Assembly: GCA_963625685.1 (NCBI GenBank) | Contig: CAVFTR010000002.1 | Coordinates: 116,938-180,937, forward strand | Direction of reading: 5' to 3' | Source of the DNA: F23-B02 sp963625685 | GTDB taxonomy: Bacteria; Bacillota; Clostridia; Oscillospirales; Oscillospiraceae | DNA: 64,000 nucleotides | Program-made: the position numbers and the translations under genes | The notes under the pieces: model-generated | What the model was told of the DNA's origin: nothing | Seen by the model: the letters and a program-made list of their open reading frames with translations, nothing else | The model's database searches: none | Part shown: positions 1 to 7,198 of the stretch, piece after piece | Layout: each line of letters starts with the position of its first letter | How positions within the stretch are numbered: position 1 is the first letter of the stretch

Positions 1-203
1 TAGCACGCGCCGTTGAGCACAAGGCCGCTTACAGACGGGGATATGTCGAGCCAGTGCTCTAACAGCAGAGTGAGCCCGAGGACGCCGCCCTCGGTGACGC
101 CGGAGATGGAGTGGACATTGTACAGGCCGAAGGCGAGTATCGCGCTGCCGAGCAAGATGCTCAGGCAGTTTTTCGGCTTTATTCGGGATAACAATTTTAA
201 CAA
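1..203 (-). CDS. YitT-family membrane protein, N-terminal fragment (cut by window edge)
   Basis: The gene reads leftward off the window, so only about 67 codons are visible. A TTG at 203-201 or, better spaced behind the AAAGG at 206-210, a TTG at 194-192 could start it. The peptide has a short basic N-terminus, a hydrophobic helix (SILLGSAILAFGLYNVHS) and then GVTEGGVLGLTLLLEHW, a glycine-rich turn leading into a second helix. That pattern is typical of the first two helices of YitT/DUF161 integral membrane proteins, whose substrate is unknown. It lies just downstream of the LysR gene on the same strand, separated by about 8-17 bases, and could be co-transcribed with it. The family call is an inference from a short fragment. 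Confidence 0.5.
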   Translation of the reverse strand, partial: MLKLLSRIKPKNCLSILLGSAILAFGLYNVHSISGVTEGGVLGLTLLLEHWLDISPSVSGLVLNGAC

Positions 204-210
204 AACCTTT

Positions 211-1080
211 CTATTTGTTCTTGATCATATCCTCCGCGTATTTGATAAAGCGCCGCACGGCGGGGGAGGCGTGCCTGTGATTTATAAGCGCCATGCCGAG
301 AGTTATGCTCCTCGGCGGAGAGATCGGTATCTTCACGACCTCACAGGGCCAGTTGCGCGTTATCAGCTCGTTTAATATGCTTATGCCGAGTCCCTGCTCG
401 ACCATTTTCAGCGCCGAGTAGCTCTCGACCGTTGAAAAACGGATATCCGGCTCGATGCCGAACTCCTCAAACAGCGGCATGACATCCTCGTCGTGACCGA
501 AGCCGGCAAGAATGAGCTTTTCGTTCCGGCACAGCTCAAAGGGAAAGCTGTCAAGCCCCGCGCAGGGGTGATTTTTCGGCAGCGCGGCCAGCATCCTGTC
601 CTCGGAAAGCGGTATCCAGTCATAGGGAAAGGGCTCGCGGTAGCTCATGAAGGCAAGGTCGGCCGCTTTTTCGTCCAGCCATCTGTTTAACTCAGAGCAG
701 CCCTCGAGCAGGGTTATTTTGACATACGGATAGTCATGCTGAAAGCGGCTTATGATCTCCGGCAGCCAGTGCGTCGCCATGCTCGAATACGCGGCGATGG
801 TAATGCTGCCGATGAGCAGACCCTTCGTGTCGGCCGCGAGCTGATATATATTGTCCTCGCTGTTCAAAAACTCGCGTATCGCGGGGATGAGCCTGGCACC
901 CTCCGCCGTGACGCTCACGCCCTTGTTCGTGCGCCGAAGCAGGGGAAAGCCCATGTCCGCCTCGAGCGCGCTCACAAGCTGGCTCACGCCCGAGGGGGTG
1001 TAGCTCAAAAGCTCGGCCGCCTTTGAAAAGCTCCCTGTATCCGCGGCAGCCAAAAACGCTTTGCACCGTGCAGTCTCCAT
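211..1080 (-). CDS. LysR-family transcriptional regulator
   Basis: A 289-residue DNA-binding regulator of typical LysR length. Residues about 1-60 form the winged helix-turn-helix (ARCKAFLAAADTGSFSKAAE, then SQLVSALEADMGFPLLRRTN). The remainder is the periplasmic-binding-like effector domain (LLIGSITIAAYSS, then ALKMVEQGLGISILNELI). Two in-frame ATGs exist, at 1086 and 1080. The AAAGG at 1090-1094 sits 9 bases from the 1080 ATG but only 3 from the other, so 1080 is preferred. It is followed closely by the YitT-like gene, which may be its target or operon partner. The effector is not predictable from sequence. Confidence 0.93.
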   Translation of the reverse strand: METARCKAFLAAADTGSFSKAAELLSYTPSGVSQLVSALEADMGFPLLRRTNKGVSVTAEGARLIPAIREFLNSEDNIYQLAADTKGLLIGSITIAAYSSMATHWLPEIISRFQHDYPYVKITLLEGCSELNRWLDEKAADLAFMSYREPFPYDWIPLSEDRMLAALPKNHPCAGLDSFPFELCRNEKLILAGFGHDEDVMPLFEEFGIEPDIRFSTVESYSALKMVEQGLGISILNELITRNWPCEVVKIPISPPRSITLGMALINHRHASPAVRRFIKYAEDMIKNK

Positions 1081-1247
1081 AGCCATCTTCCTTTAAGTGA
1101 TACTTAAAGCTGCCATAACGATCAACAGCTTTACTTTTCTTGCGATTTATTTTACAATACAGACAGAAAGAAATCAAGCACTATTCAGGGCCCGAATATA
1201 ATTGAGATCTTCTGAAAATAATATTTGATTATATCGGAGGAATAGTT

Positions 1248-1424
1248 ATGAAAAAGACTACACTTTTTGCGCTGGCGGTTATCGTTTGCCTCATCGGAGC
1301 GGCCGTATCCAGCTACTGCATGGCCACCTTCACATCGAGCGTTGCGGTATTCGGCGTGCTGGCCGTCCTGTTCGCCATCGGCTTTACGGTGTTCATCAAC
1401 AGGCTCACAAATGCGGCCGCATAA
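1248..1424 (+). CDS. Small two-helix membrane protein, 58 aa
   Basis: A short gene with a strong ribosome site (CGGAGG at 1235-1240) before ATG 1248. The 58-residue product begins MKKTTLFALAVIVCLIGAAV and holds a second hydrophobic stretch (VAVFGVLAVLFAIGFTVFI), so it should span the membrane twice or carry a signal anchor plus one helix. A good terminator follows at 1452-1486, making it a single-gene transcription unit divergent from the LysR gene. No family is recognised and the function is unknown. The site, composition and terminator make it a credible real gene. Confidence 0.65.
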   Translation: MKKTTLFALAVIVCLIGAAVSSYCMATFTSSVAVFGVLAVLFAIGFTVFINRLTNAAA

Positions 1425-1451
1425 AAAAGGCTATGCAAGAATTAACTCTCT

Positions 1452-1486
1452 CCGGCCTTGCCCTTCAGGCAGGGTCGGATTTTTTA
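1452..1486 (+). terminator. Rho-independent terminator after the 58-aa membrane protein
   Basis: An 11-bp stem (CCGGCCTTGCC pairing with GGCAGGGTCGG, with two wobble pairs) and a CTTCA loop are followed by ATTTTTTAT. It also overlaps the 3' end of the converging methyltransferase gene. Confidence 0.85.
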
Positions 1487-2302
1487 TAATTTGTGCATCA
1501 CGCCGAGCTGATAAAACGCGACGGCGCTCGCCGCGGCGACGTTTAAGGAGTCCACGCCGTGCGACATCGGGATGCGCAGCGTGTAATCGCAGTGTGCGAC
1601 GGTCTCGTGAGCCAGCCCGTCGCCCTCGGTCCCGAGGACCACGGCGAGCCTTTCCTCCTTCGCCGGAGCGGGATCGTATATAGGAAGCGACTTATCCGTC
1701 AGCGCCATCGCCGCGGTCTTAAAGCCCAGGCCGGCAAGCTCCCGCATCCAGTCCTCGCCGAGATAGGTCCACGGCACCTGAAAGACCGTGCCCATGCTGA
1801 CTCTCACCGCGCGGCGGTACAGCGGATCGCTGCCCTCGCAGGTGAGCAGCACCGCGTCCATGCCGAGCGCCGCGGCAGAGCGGAAGATCGCGCCGATATT
1901 CGTCGGATTCATCACGTTCTCAAGGACCGCTATGCGCCGTGCGCCGCGGCAGACCTCCCCGACGCTGCGCAGCCTCGGCCTGAGCATGGCGCAGAGCATG
2001 CCGCGGGTCAGGTGAAAACCCGTCAGCTGCGCGAGCACCTCGAGCGGCGCCGTGTAAACGCTTATATCCGCAGGACACCGCGCGAGAAGCTCCCTTGCCT
2101 TGCCCTCGGCGTGCTTTGTCTCCATGAGAAACGACAGCGGCACGCAGCCTGCGTCCAGCGCACGCTCTATGACCATGGGGCTCTCGGCTATGAACATCGC
2201 GTTTTCCGGGTCACGTCTGCAAAGCAGCTGATTTTCCGTAAGCCGCGCGTAAACGTCAAGCTCCGGCGCGGAAAAATCATTTATCTCAATAAAATTTGCC
2301 AT
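1484..2302 (-). CDS. TrmH/SpoU-family RNA 2'-O-methyltransferase
   Basis: A 272-residue protein with an N-terminal substrate-binding segment and a C-terminal SPOUT (trefoil-knot) methyltransferase domain. The three SpoU motifs are all present: ENVMNPTNIGAIFRSA (about residues 148-163), VVLGTEGDGL (about 221-230) and IPMSHGVDSLNVAAASAVAF (about 244-263). Family members methylate ribose 2'-hydroxyls in tRNA or rRNA using S-adenosylmethionine. The exact target cannot be told, although the N-terminal layout is more like rRNA enzymes of the RlmB/TsnR group than tRNA Gm18 enzymes. Its stop lies inside the T-run of the converging terminator. Confidence 0.92.
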   Translation of the reverse strand: MANFIEINDFSAPELDVYARLTENQLLCRRDPENAMFIAESPMVIERALDAGCVPLSFLMETKHAEGKARELLARCPADISVYTAPLEVLAQLTGFHLTRGMLCAMLRPRLRSVGEVCRGARRIAVLENVMNPTNIGAIFRSAAALGMDAVLLTCEGSDPLYRRAVRVSMGTVFQVPWTYLGEDWMRELAGLGFKTAAMALTDKSLPIYDPAPAKEERLAVVLGTEGDGLAHETVAHCDYTLRIPMSHGVDSLNVAAASAVAFYQLGVMHKL

Positions 2303-2314
2303 ATCTCCAGCTCC

Positions 2315-2347
2315 TGAAAAAACGGCAGCCGCTTTGACGGCTGCCGT
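2315..2347 (-). terminator. Terminator after the tautomerase gene
   Basis: A perfect 10-bp stem (ACGGCAGCCG with CGGCTGCCGT, 2322-2347) is followed on the minus strand by a T-run (2315-2321). Confidence 0.9.
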
Positions 2348-2370
2348 AACTTAATTGAACAGAAATCGCT

Positions 2371-2736
2371 TTATTTCGTGGGGTTTTCCGACCTCGTCTC
2401 GCCGCCGAGCATCGCGCTCGCGAGCGGGATGTCGTTGAAGATTATAACGATCTCGGGCCTGTACTCCTCGCCGCAGACCTGCGCGAGCTTGTCTGTCATC
2501 GCAGACATGATAGGCTTCTTGACCTCGTCGGTGCGGTCGGGCATCATCGTCCAGTCTATGAGCACAGTCGGAGCGAGCTTCCGCACGTTTTCCTTATCCA
2601 TCTCATGTATGTATACATAAATGTTCTTGGAAAGCGTCGAGGTGTGGGCGCATATCTGCTGTGCAAAGTATTCCATGAGCTCGGCTTTTGCGTCAGCCGG
2701 AAGTTTTTTGGTTACGGTTACATGAATGATAGGCAT
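2371..2736 (-). CDS. 4-oxalocrotonate-tautomerase-like protein
   Basis: A 121-residue protein opening with MPIIHVTVTKKLPADAKAEL. Proline 2 is the catalytic general base of the tautomerase superfamily once the initiator methionine is removed. The beta-alpha-beta layout (IIHVTV, a helix, then NIYVYIHEMDKENVRKLA) fits a tautomerase of about 60 residues. The protein continues with further sequence (PEIVIIFNDIPLASAMLGG), so it is longer than the classic 4-OT chain. The ATG at 2736 follows an AAGGAGCA site. It is a single-gene unit with its own terminator. The physiological substrate is unknown. Confidence 0.85.
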   Translation of the reverse strand: MPIIHVTVTKKLPADAKAELMEYFAQQICAHTSTLSKNIYVYIHEMDKENVRKLAPTVLIDWTMMPDRTDEVKKPIMSAMTDKLAQVCGEEYRPEIVIIFNDIPLASAMLGGETRSENPTK

Positions 2737-2947
2737 AACATTGCTCCTTTGTCAAGTTTTTTCGCACAAAAATGTGAGCGACGGCGGTATAATAACACTT
2801 ATTACATACACTTGTCAATTATATTAAAATAAGATTTAATTATGATGCACAGACCTAAACTCTGTGTTCAATAATGATAAAATCATTGTAATATGTCCGG
2901 TAAGATGATAAAATTGCCGCAGCAAGCTGAAAATAAGGAGAACAGCC

Positions 2948-4531
2948 ATGATAACTGCACTGAAAAACGGCCTTATATACGACGGCACGGGCGCAAAGCC
3001 CTTTACCGGCGACGTCGTCATCGACGGCGACAGGATAGCGCATGTCGGCGCAAATGCGGCGGTAAAGGCGGATAAGCTCATCGACTGCACGGGAAAGTGC
3101 ATCGCTCCGGGCTTTATCGACGCTCATTCGCACAACGACTTTTTCTGCGATTACGACAATGCCGAGGTCTACTTCGCGCCCTTCCTGCGTCAGGGCATAA
3201 CCACGCAGGTGACGGGCAACTGCGGCTTTTCCTGCTTCGGCATAGAGCGCGGCTCGCAGTATGGGCAGTATGTCGGCGCGGGCCTTTTCGAGGCCAAGGC
3301 TCCCGGCAGCTTCAGGCAGTTTGTCGATGAAACGAAGGGCAGGCTTTTCGTGAACATCGTTCCGCTCATCGGCCACGGCACGGCGCGCATCGCCGTCAGC
3401 GGCCTGAAGCCCGGCAAAATGGACGCGCAGGGACGCGAAAAGATGCTGGAGCACGTGCGCGAGGCGATGGAAAACGGCGCGTTCGGCGGAAGCTTCGGCT
3501 TCATGTACGAGCCGGGCATGTATTCGGACATGGAGGAGCTCGTGGCCTTCGCCTCGGTCATCGCCGAGTATGACGGCATAGTGAGCGTCCATCCCCGCGC
3601 GAACTCCAAGATAGCCCTGGGCTATCCGCTCATATCAAAGCCGCATATAGAGCTCGCGCTCGACGAGGTGATAGAGATAATGAAGCGCTCAAAGTGCCGC
3701 ATGGAGTACTCTCACCTCATTTTCGTCGGCACGGCCTCGTGGAAGAGCATAGACCCCATGCTCAAAAAATTCTACGATTACCGCGCTCAGGGCTACGATA
3801 TCGCCTACGACAACTATTCGATGACCTACGGCGCGTCGACGATAAACGTCATCTGTCCGCCCTGGTACATGGCGCTGTCGGAGCAGGAGAAGAAAAAGCC
3901 CGTGAACCGCCTGAAGCTGCGCGCGGTCATCGACGTTACGCGCCTGCTGCTGGGCATAGACTTCAAGGACATCACCATCGCCTATATTAACGACGAGCCG
4001 AGGTACAAGGCCTATGAGGGACGAAAGGTCAGCGAGGTCGCAAAGAGCGAGGGGCGCGGCTGCCTCGACCTCTATCTTGAGCTCATCGACGCCTCGAGGG
4101 GCGCGGGCAAGGTCTATCTTGACAAGTACTATAACGAGGAGCTCATCTGCCGCCTGATGAGAGACGAGCTGAGCGTGTTCATGACGGACGCCTGGGTCGA
4201 GCCGCGCGGCGTGCAGAACGGCGCGGCCTTCCAGGGCTACCCGAACTTCCTGATAAAGGCGCGCGAAAACGGTATTCCCTGGGAGAGCGTCATAAACAAA
4301 ATGAGCTGGAAGATCGCCGAGCGCTTCGGCTTTACCGAGCGCGGCCGCCTTGCCGGAGGCATGCTCGCCGACGTGACGGTCTTCGATCCCGCCGCGCTCA
4401 GGGTATTCCCCGACGAGCCCGGCAGGAGCGCCGAGGGCATAAGCCACGTCTTCGTAAACGGCGAAATGGCCGTTGAAGACGGCGTGCTCACAGGAGCCCG
4501 CAGCGGCAGCATGGTGCTCAAAAAAGCCTGA
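2948..4531 (+). CDS. N-acyl-D-amino-acid deacylase (D-aminoacylase) family amidohydrolase
   Basis: A 527-residue metal-dependent amidohydrolase expected to cleave N-acyl groups from D-amino acids in the cytoplasm. Visible features are the N-terminal beta-sandwich strand with DGTGAKPF, the metal-binding strand PGFIDAHSHNDF (about residues 55-66), VTGNCGFSCF with the metal-bridging cysteine typical of D-aminoacylases, histidines in VSVHPRA and EYSHLIF, the catalytic aspartate in FMTDAWVEP, and the C-terminal return strand GMLADVTVFDP. The AAGGAG site lies 7 bases before ATG 2948. The gene stands alone between its promoter gap and a bidirectional terminator. Substrates could include D-amino-acid fragments of peptidoglycan, but that is inference. 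Confidence 0.9.
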   Translation: MITALKNGLIYDGTGAKPFTGDVVIDGDRIAHVGANAAVKADKLIDCTGKCIAPGFIDAHSHNDFFCDYDNAEVYFAPFLRQGITTQVTGNCGFSCFGIERGSQYGQYVGAGLFEAKAPGSFRQFVDETKGRLFVNIVPLIGHGTARIAVSGLKPGKMDAQGREKMLEHVREAMENGAFGGSFGFMYEPGMYSDMEELVAFASVIAEYDGIVSVHPRANSKIALGYPLISKPHIELALDEVIEIMKRSKCRMEYSHLIFVGTASWKSIDPMLKKFYDYRAQGYDIAYDNYSMTYGASTINVICPPWYMALSEQEKKKPVNRLKLRAVIDVTRLLLGIDFKDITIAYINDEPRYKAYEGRKVSEVAKSEGRGCLDLYLELIDASRGAGKVYLDKYYNEELICRLMRDELSVFMTDAWVEPRGVQNGAAFQGYPNFLIKARENGIPWESVINKMSWKIAERFGFTERGRLAGGMLADVTVFDPAALRVFPDEPGRSAEGISHVFVNGEMAVEDGVLTGARSGSMVLKKA

Positions 4532-4550
4532 TGCAGATCGTGATGAAGAT

Positions 4551-4586
4551 AAAGCTCCCGGCTCGGCAGAGTCGGGAGCTTTTCGT
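4551..4586. terminator. Bidirectional terminator between deacylase and panB
   Basis: AGCTCCCG and CGGGAGCT (4553-4580) form the stem, with TTTT on the plus side and an A-rich flank that serves as T-run for the converging gene. Confidence 0.8.
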
Positions 4587-5453
4587 TTATATATCCAGCG
4601 TTTTTTCAAGCTCGGCGGTGAAGGCCGCGAACTCCTCCCTGTCGCCGGTGAATTTATACTTGTGCTCGGGAGCGGGGAAGGCGCCGGACTTGACCTCGGC
4701 GATGTAATCCTTCATGCCCTGAGTCGCGATATCGCCGATGCTGCAATATTTCTTCGCAAACTTGGGTGTAAAATTTTTGTACACGCCCAGCGCGTCGGCC
4801 GCGAGGATCACCTGACCGTCGCAGTCGCTGCCGGCTCCGATGCCGTAGACGGGTATGGGCAGGATCTTATGCACGAACGCGGCGGTCTCCTCGGGGACGC
4901 CCTCGAGCAGCAGCACGCGCGCTCCGGCCTTGTATACCGCTATGGCGTCGTCGATGACCGCCTTTGCCGTCGCGGTGTTCTTGCCCTGCACCTTGAAGCC
5001 GCCCATGGCCGCGCTGCTCTGAGGGGTGAGGCCTATATGGCCGAACACGACGATGCCGGCATTCGCGATGGCGCGGATCTTGTCGGCGACCGCAACGCCG
5101 CCCTCAAGCTTCACCGCGTCCACGCCGCCCTCCTTCATGAAGCGCACGGCGTTGTTGACGGCGTCCTCCGTGCTCGCATGATACGCGCCGAAGGGCATGT
5201 CGCCGATGATATAGGTATTCGGAGCGCCGCGCCGCACGCCCTGACAGTGGGCGATGGACATATCCATCGTGACCGGCACCGTGCCCTCGTAGCCGTAGAT
5301 TATCATGCCCATGGAATCGCCTACCAGGATCATGTCCATGCCGGCGTCCTCGGCGAAGGAGGCCATGCACGAGTCGTAGATGACCATCCATGCGGCCTTT
5401 TCGCCGCTTTCCTTCATCTGCTGAAGATCGAGTATCGTTTTCTTTTTCGCCAT
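4587..5453 (-). CDS. panB: 3-methyl-2-oxobutanoate hydroxymethyltransferase (ketopantoate synthase)
   Basis: A 288-residue TIM-barrel enzyme that transfers a hydroxymethyl group from 5,10-methylene-THF to 2-oxoisovalerate, the first committed step of pantothenate synthesis. Conserved elements are MILVGDSMGMIIYGY (metal-binding aspartate), DMPFGAYH, VDAVKLEGG, FGHIGLTPQS, LLLEGVPEE and PVYGIGAGSDCDGQV. An upstream in-frame extension is possible, but the GGAGGAG at 5461-5467 points to ATG 5453. No panC or panD lies in the window, so this is a lone pantothenate gene. It converges on the D-aminoacylase through a shared terminator. Confidence 0.93.
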   Translation of the reverse strand: MAKKKTILDLQQMKESGEKAAWMVIYDSCMASFAEDAGMDMILVGDSMGMIIYGYEGTVPVTMDMSIAHCQGVRRGAPNTYIIGDMPFGAYHASTEDAVNNAVRFMKEGGVDAVKLEGGVAVADKIRAIANAGIVVFGHIGLTPQSSAAMGGFKVQGKNTATAKAVIDDAIAVYKAGARVLLLEGVPEETAAFVHKILPIPVYGIGAGSDCDGQVILAADALGVYKNFTPKFAKKYCSIGDIATQGMKDYIAEVKSGAFPAPEHKYKFTGDREEFAAFTAELEKTLDI

Positions 5454-5686
5454 TTTACAGCTCCTCCTGAATGTTCGTATGGAAAAACCGCGCAGAGCCC
5501 GCACCCGCCGGCTCCGAACGGCCCGATGTTCGGATATGATTATACCAAGCCGCGCGCCGGATATCAACCGGAAAATCGCGCCCGTGCAAGCCGCTTGCCG
5601 TAAAGCGCGTGATGTGATATGCTGTTATATACAGATATGGTACCGTTGATCGACGGCAGACTGAAAAGAAAAGAGGAAACGGACAG

Positions 5687-6343
5687 ATGATAAACGGCAA
5701 AGCAAGTTCATCGCTCGAAAACAGCCCGCACGAGATACTTCTGATGCGAAACCTGTATGAATCCGCGGTCAGACAGCTGTCGCTCAAATTCGAGATACTC
5801 AACCGCGAGTTTGAGACCCTTTACGCCAGAAATCCGATCCACCATATCGAGGGCCGCGTAAAGAGCCCCGAGAGCATCGCGGCGAAGCTCCGCAAAAAGG
5901 GGCTGCCGCTCACGATCGAGGCGGCGATGGAGAACATAAACGATATTGCCGGCGTGCGCGTCGTGTGCAGCTATATAGATGATGTGTACCGCGTTGCGGA
6001 GATGCTCGAGCGGCAGGAGGATATCACGATCCTGAAAAGGCAGGACTATATCGCGATGCCTAATTATAACGGCTATCGCTCCCTGCACCTTGATATATGC
6101 GTGCCGGTGTACCTGTCGGACAGGACAGAGCACATAAAGGCCGAGATACAGATACGCACGATCGCAATGGATTTCTGGGCGAGCCTCGAGCACGATATCC
6201 GCTATAAGGTCGACAAATCTACTCTCCCCGAGGGCATCAATGAGGAGATGTTCGCCTGCGCCGGCAAGATAGCGGAGATAGACAGGCAGATGCAGGATAT
6301 GTACCTGCGCATAAAGGCCGCGGAGAAAGCGGCGTCCGACTGA
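5687..6343 (+). CDS. Small alarmone synthetase, RelQ/YjbM type GTP pyrophosphokinase
   Basis: A 218-residue single-domain (p)ppGpp synthetase. It carries the RelA/SpoT synthetase signatures RVKSPES (residues 57-63), INDIAGVR (84-91), NYNGYRSLHLD (126-136) and EIQIRT (153-158), with no HD hydrolase, TGS or ACT domain. Length and motif spacing match the RelQ class, which makes alarmones from ATP and GTP/GDP and usually works as a tetramer. A possible promoter lies upstream (TTGCCG, 17 bases, TATGCT, ending near 5623). The gene is monocistronic, with the TetR-ABC-ECF unit following from its own promoter. Confidence 0.92.
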   Translation: MINGKASSSLENSPHEILLMRNLYESAVRQLSLKFEILNREFETLYARNPIHHIEGRVKSPESIAAKLRKKGLPLTIEAAMENINDIAGVRVVCSYIDDVYRVAEMLERQEDITILKRQDYIAMPNYNGYRSLHLDICVPVYLSDRTEHIKAEIQIRTIAMDFWASLEHDIRYKVDKSTLPEGINEEMFACAGKIAEIDRQMQDMYLRIKAAEKAASD

Positions 6344-6393
6344 CACGATCTCCGGCCCGCGCTGCTTTTTTGATCATTTTCTAACCGTGGGCA

Positions 6394-6450
6394 TTGACAA
6401 GCGGATATCCGCGCCGTATAATATAGCAGTGCTATATAACAGCGTTATAT
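6394..6450 (+). promoter_or_regulatory. Promoter with two overlapping TetR-type operators
   Basis: A consensus promoter: TTGACA (6394-6399), 17 bases, TATAAT (6417-6422). The spacer contains GCGGATATCCGC, itself a palindrome. Two perfect inverted repeats overlap the -10 box and start region: ATATAGCA-G-TGCTATAT (6421-6437) and ATATAAC-AGC-GTTATAT (6434-6450). Their position right before a TetR gene suggests autoregulation. The link between sites and regulator is inferred. Confidence 0.8.
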
Positions 6451-6471
6451 TTTGCAAAGAGGAGGGACGCT

Positions 6472-7110
6472 ATGTCCGTTAAAGCAGACAACACCAGAGA
6501 GAATATACTCAATACGGCGAAAAAGCATTTCCTGCGGGACGGGCTTGACGGCGCGTCGCTCCGGAATATCGTAAAGGACGCGGGGCTCACAACGGGAGCC
6601 TTCTATAAGTATTTCCCGACAAAGGAAAGCCTGTTTGACGCGCTCACGGACCCGTATGTGGAGCATATATATCAAATTTACGATGACGTGCTGGCGGATT
6701 TCGAGCTGCTTTCGCCTCAGGAGCAGACCGATCACATGGCGGCGTCCTCGGAGGACGGGATAGAGCGGATCGTCGATTATGTTTACGATAATTACGACAG
6801 CTTCCGTCTGCTGTTAAAATGCGGGGACAGCGGGAAATACGCAGATTTCATACACAATATGGTCGAGCGCGAGATACAGTCCACGCTGAACTATATGCAG
6901 ACCCTGCAAGGGGCGGGCATTGAGATACCCATTGTCGAAAAGGCTCTTCTGCACATGATAAGCACGGGCTTTTTCTCGGCTGTCTTTCAGATAGTCGAGC
7001 ATGATATAGACAAGGATACGGCCAAGGCCAATATCGCGCAGCTGAAGGAGTTCCAGACCGGCGGTTGGGAGAGATTGCTGGGCGTGAGCTTCCCTCAGGA
7101 GCCGGCCTGA
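6472..7110 (+). CDS. TetR-family regulator of the downstream ABC/ECF cassette
   Basis: A 212-residue regulator. The N-terminal HTH is clear: TRENILNTAKKHFLRDGLDG, then LRNIVKDAGLTTGAFYKYFP. The C-terminal ligand-binding domain is diverged, as usual. The ribosome site GAGGAGGG lies 5-10 bases before ATG 6472. It is the first gene of a run that continues with two ABC half-transporters and the ECF module. Its own promoter carries two palindromes overlapping -10 and +1, so repression of itself is likely. The 88-bp gap to the next gene holds a further palindrome. Confidence 0.92.
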   Translation: MSVKADNTRENILNTAKKHFLRDGLDGASLRNIVKDAGLTTGAFYKYFPTKESLFDALTDPYVEHIYQIYDDVLADFELLSPQEQTDHMAASSEDGIERIVDYVYDNYDSFRLLLKCGDSGKYADFIHNMVEREIQSTLNYMQTLQGAGIEIPIVEKALLHMISTGFFSAVFQIVEHDIDKDTAKANIAQLKEFQTGGWERLLGVSFPQEPA

Positions 7111-7142
7111 CCGCAATAACGCAGTTTGTTTTTTGCACCTTA

Positions 7143-7158
7143 GTTAGCCGATGCTAAC
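7143..7158. promoter_or_regulatory. Palindrome ahead of the ABC exporter genes (possible operator)
   Basis: GTTAGC-CGAT-GCTAAC is a perfect inverted repeat in the gap between tetR and the first ABC gene. The half-site GTTAGC/GCTAAC is reminiscent of DtxR/IdeR-type iron-regulator boxes (TTAGGTTAG...CTAACC), but it is not a full match. A metal-responsive operator is only a suggestion. Confidence 0.4.
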
Positions 7159-7198
7159 CAAAACATAAGAGTCAGAACCATCAAAGGAGCGTGTAAGC

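Noticed and set aside
2737..2947. Possible small gene or RNA in the 210-bp AT-rich gap before the D-aminoacylase
   Set aside because: No frame with a ribosome site and no convincing stem was found; it reads as divergent promoter DNA.
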